Assembly: GCA_004154925.1 (NCBI GenBank)
Contig: QJNS01000171.1
Span: 106,909-170,908, forward strand
Reading direction: 5' to 3'
Origin: Monosporascus cannonballus
Taxonomy: Eukaryota; Ascomycota; Sordariomycetes; Xylariales
Length of the DNA stretch: 64,000 nt
Shown here: positions 36,900-49,379 of the stretch, piece after piece
Position numbering within the stretch: the stretch's first letter is position 1
How the letters are laid out: every line of letters begins with the position of its first letter
Program-made: the position numbers and the translations under genes
The notes under the pieces: model-generated
What the model was told of the DNA's origin: nothing
What the model saw: the letters and a program-made list of their open reading frames with translations, nothing else
Database searches by the model: none

Positions 36900-38788
36900 C
36901 GCGATATTTGTAATCTCTTATTTATCGACGTTTTATAATAATCTATATAATTATTAATATATGATTATATTTAGTAAGACGTTTAATTTGCCCATTTTTA
37001 ATTGAAATAATAAGAAATCGGGCGCTTTTCGGTTACGGTATATTACAAAATAAATTTGCTTAAATTTTCGTTTGTTTCCGTTCTTATTCATTATATTAAC
37101 AGGAAAATCGTAAGTATTATAATATGTAATATATATATTATTAATGCTGATAAGGCTCGGAATATGTACGAAAATTAATTAAAATTAAATTTGCTCGTTA
37201 ATCTTTTACTTACAATATTTACCTGTATTCTGGTATCCATATTTATTTATATTATCATATCTTTTGTATTTCTCTTAATAAATATTTTTCTTTTGAAAAA
37301 CGGCTTTATTTTATTTATCCTATAATTATTAGCTAAAATAAATCAAATATATATGCTTATTTCGGCTTTTTTCGGTTTATGTTTAAAAATTAATTTAATT
37401 TATCGTTATATATAATAATATTTTATACGTCCTTCGGAGCTTGGTTTTCGTATTGTCGGAATAAAAAGGTTTTTATATCTTTTTAAGTTTATAATTTCCG
37501 CTTTTATAGCCTGGTTTCTTATAGGTATAATACTTAAATAAGCTTTTATAAAGATTAAAGATATTAGATTTTACGGATTTATTCCGATCAGAATTAAAAT
37601 AGTAAGTATTTACTTTTCAAAGATAAAAATATTCGCAATCCTTATTATTTTTACGTAATACTTCTAATTTATTTTAAAAAAATCTTTTTTTTTCGAAAAT
37701 ATTAAAATAAAATCGTTTATTCTTAATAATACTTTTAGCGGAAAATAATCGGTTTTTCTTTCATTTTTTTCTAAACGTCCTTATAATATTTTACCTTATT
37801 TATCATATTATTAACTTATTTTAATTTAACGTTTTTTCGCAATAAGATATTTCGTAACCTTAATATTAATTTATAAAAATAATCAAAAATAAAATGTTTA
37901 TTATTTCGATTATTTTTCGGGTTAAAAACGTCCGTAAACTTTATTTTATATACCAGAAACCTTTATTTAACATAAAAATTTAATAGTAATTAATCGAATC
38001 GTTATCGTAATTCTATAAATTATTTCCTATATTTCCTATCGAAAAAATTAGGATTTACGTAACCTTTTTTAATAAAATCTATAAATCTTTTATTTTCGGT
38101 TTTTGATCATAATTAAAATAATTAAGCGAAACGTAATATAACTGCTAAACGTTCGTAATAAAAATATTTATATAGCCTATAACTTATTAAATATAAATAA
38201 AGGTATTTCGCCTTAATTTTTCAGCATAGATTTTCGTAATAACTTTTATCTAATTTCCTTTTTTTAAATTAATATATGTTCGAAAAGTTTTAGATAATTA
38301 TAACGCGGTATTTGCTTATCGCCCTTAAACTTTTATAATAATATCGTAATTAATTTATAAAACTTGGCTTTTTTAATTTATATTATTACTTATTATTCGG
38401 CTAATTATCGGAATAATACCAAATATTATTTATTACATTAATGAATAATTTCGATAATTTAATTATTATTAAAACGTTTAACATTTTTTATTTTAAATTC
38501 CAGGACGCAGTCGTTATATTACATCCGTTTTTCGACTATTTAGCTAACAGTTATCGGGACGTATTTTTGTTATATATATAAGATAATTCGAGATCTCGGA
38601 AATCATAGTCCTTTATTCGTTAAAGCTCCGTTATAGGCTTTCTCGCCTATTTCCGTACTGTAATCGATCGTTCGTCGGTTAGGTTCCGATCGACGGTCTT
38701 TTCGACTGGTAACTTAAGGTCGTTTTATAATCGGCGAACTTTGTTTTTAATAATTATTGCGTTAGTGTTTATAATAAAAATAAAAAAT
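36900..38788 (-). pseudogene. K1 protease and gag region, decayed
   Basis: Near 36980-37110 the minus strand reads DFPVNIMNKNGNKRKFKQ and RNRKAPDFLL, resembling the segment between retropepsin and RT in fungal gypsy elements. From about 37400 to 38700 gag is expected. Frames are too broken to show a capsid or knuckle, so this part is inferred from position next to the 5' LTR. Confidence 0.5.
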
Positions 38789-38995
38789 TATAAGATAATA
38801 AATAGCTATAAACTTAGGGAAGATAATTTCCGACGAATCGGAAAACGTATTTTAAAAAATGAATATATTAGGTTATTTTTATCTGGCGTTTCCTACTAGC
38901 TGCCAAATAGTGGATTTATACTAGTAAGTAGGTCGGTAGCTAATCGGTGACTAGTCGACTACTAGCCTTATTCTCATAGGGGCTGTATTCTCACA
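38789..38995 (-). repeat. K1 5' LTR
   Basis: 207 bp, the same length as the 3' LTR. It is followed directly by truncated E1 rather than by a TSD partner. Confidence 0.8.
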
Positions 38996-39921
38996 TTTTC
39001 GCATTTGTTATTAGACTTTTCGCTATGAGAGGCCTGGTACGCACTTAAGTTAAATCATATTAATAAATTCGCCTTCGTTCTTTTGTTTTTTTCTAGATTA
39101 TCCCTTGAGTACGGATTTCCAGTTATTTTAACGAAATCTTTTAAATATCTTATGCTACGTTGCCTTGTAACTTATTTTGTTATAATTAAAATACTTGGTC
39201 TGGTTTTAATCCTTTTTATAAGTAACTCTTAGTTCTATAAGTTCTAATTCCGTACTATAAAAAGTATTACCGCGTCGAAAAACGCTAAAATTAGCCGTAT
39301 ATCAGGGTTTATTATTATTCTTTCCTTTAGTACCTTTAATATGCCAGGCGTATTGTCGGTCGTCGATCTTCACTGCTATAATGATATAATTCGACAAATA
39401 ATTAGGCCGATCAAATTTAAAAAAATCTTTTATATTTTTTTAAGTTATCGAAAAAAAAATAGCCATTAATACTTCTTGTTCTTAATTTAACTTAAACGCT
39501 AGCTGAATTAACGTACTGCCGTAATTAAATATTAATTCTTTTTATCGTAACTATTACATTTATATTTTGGCCTTTATTTTTCTGTTTACTATTTCGAAAA
39601 TTTTCGTTAATATATGTTCAAATTGTTCGTAATTGTTATATATTTGTACTATTTCAGAGTTTCGTTTTTCGATTAGCAAAATAACGTGCTTTCTTATAGC
39701 GAGCTTAAACCAAATAACCGTATTTCCAGTAAGTCGTCCAATTACGGACTCGATTCCTATAATAAGCGTAATTGATTAAATAAAAAAATATTCCAAATAT
39801 GTCCGGCATTAAATTAGAAATAATTATAATTTGGTCGAGATTCCGTCAAAAAGTTCTAGCTTCAGGGATCTAAAAATTTTTCCTGGTTTTTTGGTAAATT
39901 TTAACTAAATAACTTAGCTTA

Positions 39922-40349
39922 TGTTACGTTCAGAAGGGACTCCACTAGGCCCAAAAGAGGCCCAGAAAGTTGGAAACGCTCGGGATCTCCATTTTCCATC
40001 GGATAAACCTCGGGTTTTTATCAATCTCCAAAAATACCAGGAGATTCGTAAACGATAGATACCATAGTTTTTCGAAATCTCTAGAAACTATGAAAAACAT
40101 AAAGAATAAAAAAGATATATAAGGTTTGGGTTTTTTTATATAAATAATTACTTACTTAATTTTTCGTTCTTTAATTATTAATTTAAATTTTTAATTAAAT
40201 ATAATTATCGTATTTTTTAATTAAAAAATACTTTAAAATTTCCTTAACGAATATATTAAATTATTTTTCCCCTTATTATAACTTATAAATTAAAACTTTT
40301 TTCAGATATTACTTATATTTTCAAATAAATATATAATAAGTTTGTTATA
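39922..40349 (+). repeat. A2 5' LTR
   Basis: 428 bp, begins TGTTACGTTCAGAAGGG. It retains the 46-bp segment lost from the A1 5' LTR, and the TATA-like gatatataaggtttgg near 40115. Confidence 0.9.
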
Positions 40350-40599
40350 TTTTAATAATTCCTTAATTAATAATTAACGGATAATTTATCGCCTAATTAA
40401 AATATAAATTTTTTTTAAATTTAATATAAACGATAATATAAAATAACGTTTAAAAAACAAATAATATATACGATCCCCATTATTAGCCAGGGAAATATTA
40501 TTAATAAAATTTAACGATTTACCCTTTATTAAAAAAGTTTTCTAATTAATTAATAATATAATATCTTTTATTACTTGATTTTAAAAAACCCATTATTCT

Positions 40600-41820
40600 T
40601 ATAACCCAAATAATAACTTATTTCAGCCTTTAAGGATATTATTAAAATCCAGGGAGAAAAATCGGAAAAGAAACGGTTAAAAAAAAGGTTAAAAAGAAAT
40701 ATAAGGCCGAAAGCCAGAAAAAAAAACTTACTGTAAAGGAGAAATTAAATGCCCTAATAGTAAAAATCCGAACCCTAAAAAAAAAGAATATTCGGTTTAA
40801 AAAAGGAAAAAAGCCAGTTTTTTTTTAATTTAGCTTTTTTAAAAAGCGAAGCTAAGGGGCCGGTTATTAACCCCTTTTGCTGGACTTAAGACGAACGTAA
40901 AAAAAAGCCTTAACCCTGCTATTATTCGGCGTAATTTAAATATAGGAAGGAATTATTCCACCTTTTAATTACTATAAAATGCCAAACGTTAAAGGCTATA
41001 AGCTAATTCCCCTTAAACCTTATAACGGATTAAAAGACCTTAATAGATTTTTAGTTTAAGTAAGGCTTTACCTTAAGTTTTATAAGAATTTTTTGCCAAA
41101 AGAATATTAAAAAATAATTATTATTTTTTAACTATTATTGGACGAATTTGCTAATAATTCGAACCCATTTTAATAAATTACTTTAAAAAATACTTAAAAG
41201 AAACTTTAAACTTTATTAATTATATTTTTAGCGATTACGAAAATTTTAAAAAAAAAAATATACGTTTTATTCGGTAATCCTAATAAAAAATAAGATATTA
41301 TTAAGTAATTTTATTTTTTTACCAAACCAAATTAATATCCGAATATATGATAAAATTCAATTATTTGGCCGTTATTTCGAATTTATTAAAAAGTATATTA
41401 TTTTATTTTTATTATAATAGCCTAAAGTTTTAAATTAAAAATAAGCTATATATAAAACCTAAGATTAGATCCTTTATAAAATATATAAATAAGGTTATTA
41501 TCGCTAATCGACGAATTTTTAATTAATATTTCGAAAAAAAAATTAATAAATAAGGTAATAATAAAAGCTTTAATAATTAAGCTAAAAAAATAAAGGCAAG
41601 TTTTAAAAAAAAAGCAAGTTCCGTTTTAAAAAAGTTCAAAAAAAATAAATCCAAAATAAAATGTTTTAATTATAACAAAAAAAGGTATTTCAAAAGCAAA
41701 TATCGTTCTCTTGCTAAAAGGAATTCTAAAAAAAGAGGAATTTTTTAACCCCAGAAAAAAGCCAAAGCGGCTAAATAAAAAACCGATAGTAAGGTAAAAA
41801 AGAAAGAAAAAAATTAATTC
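40600..41820 (+). pseudogene. A2 gag with zinc-knuckle relic
   Basis: Collinear with A1 gag. The knuckle at about 41660-41720 reads CFNYNKKRYFKSKYR, the RIP form of CX2CX4HX4C. Confidence 0.65.
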
Positions 41821-42699
41821 GATTTCCTTTTAACCAGAATTTATTATTATTATAATTATGTAAATCCAAAACGATAACCCAAAATACGAAAATTATTTTA
41901 TTTGCCAAGATTTTAAAGTTAAAACTTATAAATATTATCCCGGATAAATAATTTCTAAAATAATTATAAAATTAAAATATTAATGCCATTTTAATTTTTA
42001 AAAATATAAAATGCATATAAAAAATAATTAATTTCGATTAAATATTAATAATTATAGATAATTATTTTTAAAACTTTATAAATTCCTAAAATATATTATT
42101 TATAAAAAAATATTATCGGTAAAACTTTACGACTTATTATATTTTATTATTTATTATTAAAACGATTATTTTATTTATTTTAAAGCCAAAAAAAACAATA
42201 ACTTTTTGCCCGCATAAAATAATAAAGTTTTTACCAAATTAAACGATAAATACCGATATATTAAAATTTCCCGATAACCAAAATATTTTAAATTTTATTA
42301 TTTATATTCTGAATCAAAACGGAATTAAAAAGCTATATCGTAAAAATATTTATGTTATTTCCCGATATTTTGCATCTAATACTAATTCTTAAATATAGGA
42401 ATATTTTTTTCTGAAATTTACTTTTTTAATTTTATAATTCGGGAAATACGGAATAAAAAAATAAATTAGGAAAAAAACCAAATTTTAAAGCTTTAATGCA
42501 AATACGGTAAAAAAACATAAGTCCGGTATAAAAACGATTAATATATTAAATATGTTATTAAAAAAGTTCGCGAATAAAGGCGTGTTTAAATCGGAAATTA
42601 TCAGAAATTAAAAAATTACAAAGGCTTTTGAAAATAAGGTATTAAAAAGCCTTAATCGATAAAACCTTATGCGAAATAATAAAAGGAACGCGTAACCAA

Positions 42700-44460
42700 A
42701 TTAAAATCCCTTTTTAATATAAAGGCAAGGTATTTAAGGCCATAATTAATTCCGGAATAAAAAATAATTTTATTTCCCCCGTAATAATAAAAAAAATATT
42801 AAATTTCCTGGAAATACAAATTAAAGTCTTATAAATTACGTACGATAAACGGCAGCTTATTTATTTGTGAAAACAAATAAATTTTTCAAAAAATAAAGGA
42901 ATTCCTAATGCAAATTTAAAGATATTAAAAATACGTTTTATTAAATATCGTTAATATCTCCGGACATAATATTATCCTAAAAATACCTTAATTTTATTTT
43001 AATAATTTACGGATTAATTAAAAAAAACGAATAATTTTTTAAGACGAAATACCAGATAAAAATAATCGAAAATTTGCTATATTATTAAGGAAATACGGGT
43101 TCCTAATTAGATTTTTACGGTACCTCCGGAATATCAAAAATTTAAAAAATTATTTAAGAATAAAAAGAATTATGAATTACCGTTATACGGTTAATGGGAC
43201 CACCGAATACCTATTAAAAAAAGGTATTATCTTAAGTTTTACAAAATTTATTACATAAACCCAGAAAAATTAAAAACTTTATAAAAAAATATATAATTAA
43301 ATTTAAAAAAAAATATTTAATTTTTTAATTCTTTTATTAAATATTTAGTCCTTGTGGTACCAAAAATCAAAAATAACAAATAAAGGATTAATAAAAATAA
43401 AAACTTTATTTACCGAAAAATAATTAATTATAAATAATTAAATAATATTACGATTAAAAATAAATATCCTTTAATTTTTATAAATACCTTAAAGAAAAAT
43501 GCCAATAAAACCAAATAATTTACGGCGTTTAATCTTTGTAATAATTATTACCATATTAAAATAATTAAAGGAAAAAAATGAAAAACGGTATTCAGGATAA
43601 TATATGGACTTTACGAATATAAAATAATACTTATAAAACTTATTAACGTTTTTGCCAGTTTCTAAAATTTAATAATAATTATTTTTTAATAATTTTTAGA
43701 TAAATTTATATTTATTTATTTCCATAATATCCTTATTTATTCCGAAACCCTAAAGGAATATAAGAAATATATTGCTTAAATATTTAGAACTTTAAACGAA
43801 ACCAATATTCGAATTAATTTTATTAAAAGCATATAATATATTTAAAAATTAGATTTTTTGGGATTTACTTTTATATTAGGATAAATTCAAATTTAACGTT
43901 CTAAGTTAGAAATAATTAAGGACTAATTTATTTTTAATAAGGCAATTATTATAAATATTCGATAAATTTTAGGATTTACGGATTACGTACGCGGCCTAAT
44001 TAAAGGATATAAAAATATAATTAGGCCTTTAATAAAATTTACTACCAAAAAATATATTAGTAAAAAATTCGAATTTGCAGAAAAGATAAAAAAAACGTTC
44101 CAGGAATTAAAAGAAATAATTATTAACGGATTTATTATAAGGATACCAAATCCAAATAAAACGAAATAACTAAAGATAAATATTTTAAAATATACCTTAG
44201 GCGTAATTTTAAAATAATAAAAAAATAACGGCAAATAATACCTAGTAATATATGATTTTAAAGTATTTTAAAATATAAAATTCAAATATTAAATTTACGA
44301 CAAAAAATTATTAACAATTATTAATACTTTTAAGGAATAAAAACCTTTCCTTAATAAAACAAAAAAACCCTTCGATATTTATTTTAATTACAAAAATTTT
44401 ATGCGATTTATAAAAGCCCAAAAGCTAAATAAACAATATAAAAAATAATGGATTTTTTTT
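42700..44460 (+). pseudogene. A2 retropepsin, RT and RNase H, decayed
   Basis: IINSGIKNNFISP lies near 42740. RT blocks include INNITIKNKYPLIF near 43440 and KTVFRIIYGLYEYK near 43580. The active site is altered to YFHN near 43720. A minus-strand open frame at 43983-44234 is a shadow. Confidence 0.75.
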
Positions 44461-44679
44461 GTCTAAATTTAACTTTAAAATATATTATATTAAAAAAAAT
44501 ATCTAAACGGATATTTTTAATTATAAAAAAGATTATGATTTTAAAATTCCCAAAAAAAGCATATAGATATTATAATATAATAAGGATAAAATTATATATC
44601 TATATAAAATAATAAAGAAATTAATTACCGAACTTTTAATACGGTTCTGGAATTTTTACGATATAGAAAAATAAAAAGA

Positions 44680-46030
44680 AATCCCGCAGTTAAAAGGATA
44701 ACTTAAAAATTAATTATTATATTATGGCAAAATTTATATTCCCAAAGATTAACAAAAATAATTTATAAAGGAATTCTATAAGAACCTATTATATGGATAT
44801 TAAGGAATTTTTAAGACCACCTGACGGCTGTGAGAAAAATATAATTTCCCTAAGTTACGCCGTATAGTTAAAATAATTATTAAAAATTATAACGTTTGTA
44901 ATAAGGCTAAGGTAATATGCCATAAGCCTTATAGGCTATTGTAATTTACCGATATTCTGGATAAAGTATAAAATATTATAACTTGGGATTTTATTATTAA
45001 TTTATTTTTATTTAAAAACCTAATTATTGGAATTAAATACGATAAAATATAAGTAATTATTAATAAATTTATTAAATATAAGTATTTTTTATTTTTTAAA
45101 GGAAATATAACGGTAAAATAATTAGTTTATGCCTTTATCAAATAATACTTTAATAAATATAGGATATTTAAAAAAAATCGTTTTAAACCGAAATACATTA
45201 TTTATTTCAAAATTCGATATTAGTTTTTTTAAACAAATTAATATTAAACTTAAATTTTCGATAACGTATTATTCCTAAACGAATAATTAAATTAAAAAAC
45301 TTAAATTAAATCTTAAAATAATATTTGCGAAATTACGTTAATTATTAATAAGATAATTAAATAAAATTTTTATTATTAATACAAATTATTTATAACATAT
45401 CAATTAACGAAAATATAGGTATATTTTTTATATAGCTATATACGGATATAATATAAAAATAAAATAACCCAAATAACTGCTTAATAAAGTACCAAAGATT
45501 ATTATAATTATCCTAAAAACAAAAATATTAATTATAAAGATTAAAATTATTTAAGCCCGTTTTCAAAATAAATTATAATTTTTTTAACGACGGATAACCT
45601 AATACTATGATAAGAAAAAAATTAAAAAATTAATTTTAACAAAAGGAAACAAAATTTACTTATTACGTTAAAAATAAAACATAATTTCGAACATCTTATA
45701 AATCAAAATAAAAAAACCCAGCAATAAACTTAATTTTAAAAAGTTTAAATCGTTTAAAATTAACGAAATTATTTCCAAAACTAATTATAAACTGTTATTA
45801 CTTAAAAATATAAAGATATACCCTGTTTTCCATATTTCTTTACTTAATTTAATATTTAAAAACGCCTTATTAAAAATAAATTTAAAATTTGAAAAAAGTT
45901 TTGATAAATATGAAATTAAATAAATATTAAATTCCAGAATAATTAAAAGTAAAATCCAGTACTTAGTTAAATAAAAAAAAATACTTATATAAAGAAAATA
46001 CGTAAAAATTATTTAATTATTTAACGAATA
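44680..46030 (+). pseudogene. A2 integrase and chromodomain, decayed
   Basis: The integrase order is as in A1, with the YHS/HPQTN-type block near 45260. The chromodomain relic (YEIK-ILNSRIIK) is near 45910-46020. Confidence 0.7.
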
Positions 46031-46179
46031 CAATAAGCCTAATTAAGACGTTTTACCGCCAAAATCCTGACCAATTATTTCCAATACGGCCAAAATCATA
46101 GGCAATAACGGTCCCTTACTTAAATTAACCCTTACGGCGCTTTAATCGAAAAAAATAAATATTTTTATTAATATATTTA

Positions 46180-46720
46180 ATTTTAAAGCAAATTATGCTT
46201 ATTTCTTTTTTTTTACGATCTTTTTCCGCATCCAGTTTTTTTCGCCTTTTTAATTTATTTATGTTTTTAAGTTCTTTTTAAATAAATAATACTTTTTTGG
46301 AATATAATTATTTAAATTAATAATCCAATTAAATAATACGATTAAATAATTTTTGGAATTATTAAATAATTAAACGTTTTTTTTGGTTTATCCGGTGTTT
46401 TTCGGCCCGGATGTTTTTAAACGATAAAAGCGAAATATAGTTTTTATTATAGAATTAAATATTGGCCGCCAAATAGTTCTAATAATTCTTTTAACTTTTT
46501 AATATTTTGCAAAAAAGCTTTTTCTCGAAATAACGTATATACGGCATAATTTCGAAATCAAATTAAAAGATTAATTTAATTAATTCGTAATAACTTTTAA
46601 TAGAAAATTTAATATGTTTTCAAAATTTATCCGACATAATTAAATATAATGTTATAACGTAAAAAAGGAAAAAAAGTTAAGGATTTATTTTTTTTATCTT
46701 TAGGGATAAAAATCTTGGAA
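46180..46720 (-). pseudogene. antisense Cys-motif ORF of A2, badly decayed
   Basis: The minus strand near 46450-46560 reads ISRKKLFCKILKS, the same place and frame as KKLFCKMLKS in A1. Confidence 0.4.
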
Positions 46721-46732
46721 GGGAAGAAATAA

Positions 46733-47163
46733 TATTACGTTTAAAAAGGATTCCACTAGGCCCAAAAAAGGCCCAGGAAGTTAGAAACGTTCGGGATCTC
46801 CACCTTTTATCGGATAAACCTTAGATTTTTATCAATCTCCAGAAATACCAAGAAATTCGTGGACGATAAATACTATAATCTTTCGAAATCCCTAAAAACC
46901 ATAAAAAATATAAAGGATAAAAAAGATATATAAGGTTTGGGTTTCCTATATAAATAGTTACCTACTTAGTTTTTCGCTCTTTAGTTATCAATTTAAGCTT
47001 TTAGCCAAAAATAATTATATTATTTTTTAATTAAAAAAGAAATACCTTAAAATCTCCTTAACGAACATATTGAATTATTTTTCGCCTTATTGTTACCTGC
47101 AAATTAAGACCTTTTTCGGATACTGCTTATATCTCCAGGTGGATGTATAACAGGTTCGTTACA
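46733..47163 (+). repeat. A2 3' LTR
   Basis: 431 bp, starts tattacgtttaaaaagg (decayed) and ends caggttcgttaca. It is the best preserved A LTR at its 3' end. Confidence 0.9.
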
Positions 47164-47473
47164 GCTTATTAGAAAAAGTTTTTTAATTTCGAGAACCTTT
47201 TTTTCCTTAAATCCCTTATAGGCGGCTTAAAAGGACGTTATAAGATCATTATTATTTTTCTTAAGCTGAAAAATATATTCGTTTACGGCATCTAGGCGTC
47301 GAAAAACTTCTTTACAAAAAAAACAAAATTACTCCTTTTTTTCTCGGATTCCATTCCAGTATCCGAGTTCTTAAAGACCTAGTAAATGAGCTATTCGGGC
47401 TACTTGCTAGTAAACATAATATTGGTAATATTACTTAAAATCTAACGGTATTATTAAACAAATATTCGTAACG

Positions 47474-47842
47474 TTTAACAGCTAAAATATTTAATTAATT
47501 ATTAAACTTTAATCGTACGGGTTTATATTAACAAAAATATCGTAAGATTTTAAGCAATATATATAATAATATATTACGTTTCGTCATATCAAAAATATCT
47601 TATATAATGAATTATTATTGTAAACTACTAGTATTTAAATTATGGAAATAATAAACGTATTATACCTGGTTTTCCCGACCTTATCGAGCCTGGCTTTATC
47701 GGCTTTACGATAGATCTTATTAAGCCTAGCTTTATGGGCTTTACAATAGATTCTGTCGAGCTATTACGTGATTCGACCCACATAGCTTAGTTATTTCTTG
47801 TTGCGACCGTTTCTCAAGATCGCAGCCTGTTAGGTCATAACA
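47474..47842 (-). repeat. E1 5' LTR with duplicated 36-bp unit
   Basis: In element orientation it starts TGTTATGACC. The U3, well preserved, holds two copies of a 36-bp unit (plus-strand phase gagcctggctttatcggc, near 47682-47755). The U5 is strongly decayed and resembles that of B, C and G. Confidence 0.8.
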
Positions 47843-47849
47843 ATTTATT

Positions 47850-48899
47850 AAATTTGTTAGGCGCAAAATTCGAAAGAAATTTAAAAACGTTTTATTCCTT
47901 ACGAAAAAGAAGGCTTAAGTAACTGGAATATAATTTGTTATTAATCGAAATAAGGCGTTATTCTTAAAACGTTTAACGTACTTAAGTTTAGCAATAACTT
48001 TGCTAGATAACGCCGTTTTTTATTATGGTTATTAATAAATAGTAAAATTTTCTCGAAATATCGAAAAACGGGCGAAAAATGTTCGTAAGCGGAAAACGTA
48101 ACGGTATAACGGCTGTCAAAAATCGCCTTATTTATAAAAGTACCTTAAAATTATATCTAATCGGAAATTAATTGCGGAATAATAAAAAAAGATCGTAATA
48201 TTTATAAAAAGGATTTAAATTTGTACATTTATAAACCGGCGTTAAAATTAGATTTCCGTAACCATAACAAATAATTTGAAATTAATTTCCGATATATTAA
48301 GAAAACGATTTTTCTTAATAATAATTACGTTAAAGGCGAATTTGGCCTTATAAAAAACGTCGAATTAATAACCGATCGTAAATATATGAGAACGTTCGTA
48401 TTAAGTACCCGTAATATAAGATTTTTAAAGATCGTCGATTAATTTCTAATTATTAATGCAAAATTAAAAAACCATTTAAGTAATATCTTCAAAAATAGTC
48501 GGAATTTAAACAGAAATTAAATAACGATATTAATAATATTAGGAATAATTATTTATTACGTAAAGATTTTTATAATAATAATTAATTACGACGAAATTTA
48601 AGGAGACCGGAAAATAAATATAAACCGTACGATAATCGAAATAACGTTATATTACATAAATATAATATAGCTTATTACCGCCCATAATATGATTAATATT
48701 TATTTTATCGTCGATATCAAAAAGATAACGTTATAGAAAATTCCAATTACTATTAATATTAAAATATTATTTCTTTTAGAACTCCTTTCGAAAAAGAATT
48801 TGACAAACGGAGAAAAAACGGAAATTATATATAGAACAAACGAAAAAAGCAAAATAAAAATTAAAAAAACGGAAAATCGAACGAAACGCGTACGTAGAA
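47850..48899 (+). pseudogene. K2 downstream ORF (unknown function), decayed
   Basis: Homologous to the minus-strand relic at 4430-5684. It shows long sense runs between RIP stops, such as ALKLDFRNHNK and a stretch ending SRNIEKRAKNVRKRK near 48060-48110. The end near 48880 is Lys/Arg-rich in both copies. G1 inserted close to the stop region. An open frame on the other strand at 48700-48912 is a shadow. Confidence 0.55.
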
Positions 48900-49303
48900 T
48901 GTCATGGCCCAACGAGCCACGGTCTCCAGAAACGGTCTGTCATGATCTAACCACAAGTGCGCGGTAGGGCGGGTCACGTAATGGATTACCAACTTACTGG
49001 TGGTAAGCCAGTAAGCCGGATCACCAACTTATTAATGGTAAGCTAATAAGCCGGATTACCAATTTATTAATAGTAATCCAGTTAACAGAAATAAGATATA
49101 TACGCTTATTAATTCCATAATTTAAATAATTTCAGCTTATAATATTTATTAATACCAATTATTTGTAATACGTTTTTGCACTTTTGGTATTAAGAAATGT
49201 ACTATGATTACTATATTTTTTACTCAGATTTCCACAAAACTTCTGCTAATATAAACCTGTCGACTTAAGGTTTAATAATTGGTTAAACTTTTTAGCCGTT
49301 ATA
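48900..49303 (+). repeat. G1 5' LTR with three ~35-bp tandem units
   Basis: Starts TGTCATGGCCC. Between about 48985 and 49085 a unit of about 35 bp (core caccaacttattaatggtaa, then gc-a-taagccgg) occurs three times with RIP-type differences. The same array is in the 3' LTR. Confidence 0.9.
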
Positions 49304-49379
49304 TATTACAAACTTTTATTTAATAATATCGTTAAACTCTAAATAATATTTAATATTGTCAAAATATTAACTAGCGTTA

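Larger units (their letters stand above)
3759..38995 (-). mobile_element. K1: Ty3/gypsy LTR retrotransposon, host of the nested stack
   Basis: Matching 207-bp LTRs at 3759-3965 (3') and 38789-38995 (5') bracket a minus-strand gag-PR-RT-RNaseH-IN order plus an extra 3' ORF. The internal part is broken by a solo LTR (4140-4346), two small insertions (5685-5814, 8784-9029) and B2 (9074-36284). Without these, K1 is about 7.4 kb. A purine run just upstream of the 3' LTR (about 3966-3981, read on the minus strand) fits a polypurine tract. RIP has put stops in every frame. The flanks do not form a TSD, which suggests a recombinant structure. LTR orientation follows the direction of the RT and integrase. 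Confidence 0.8.
39922..47163 (+). mobile_element. A2: chromovirus-type gypsy retrotransposon inserted in E1 gag
   Basis: Second A-family copy, 7.24 kb, with a perfect TSD gctta (39917-39921 and 47164-47168). It is collinear with A1 over its whole length, including the antisense relic. RIP stops are throughout. Confidence 0.93.
38996..47842 (-). mobile_element. E1: 3'-truncated gypsy retrotransposon carrying A2
   Basis: Only the 5' LTR (47474-47842) and gag remain. Gag occupies 47164-47473 and 39917-38996, split by A2. A knuckle relic (KYFNYNKISYKAT) lies near 39165-39215. The element stops abruptly at 38995 against the K1 LTR, so protease, RT, integrase and 3' LTR are lost. Confidence 0.7.
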
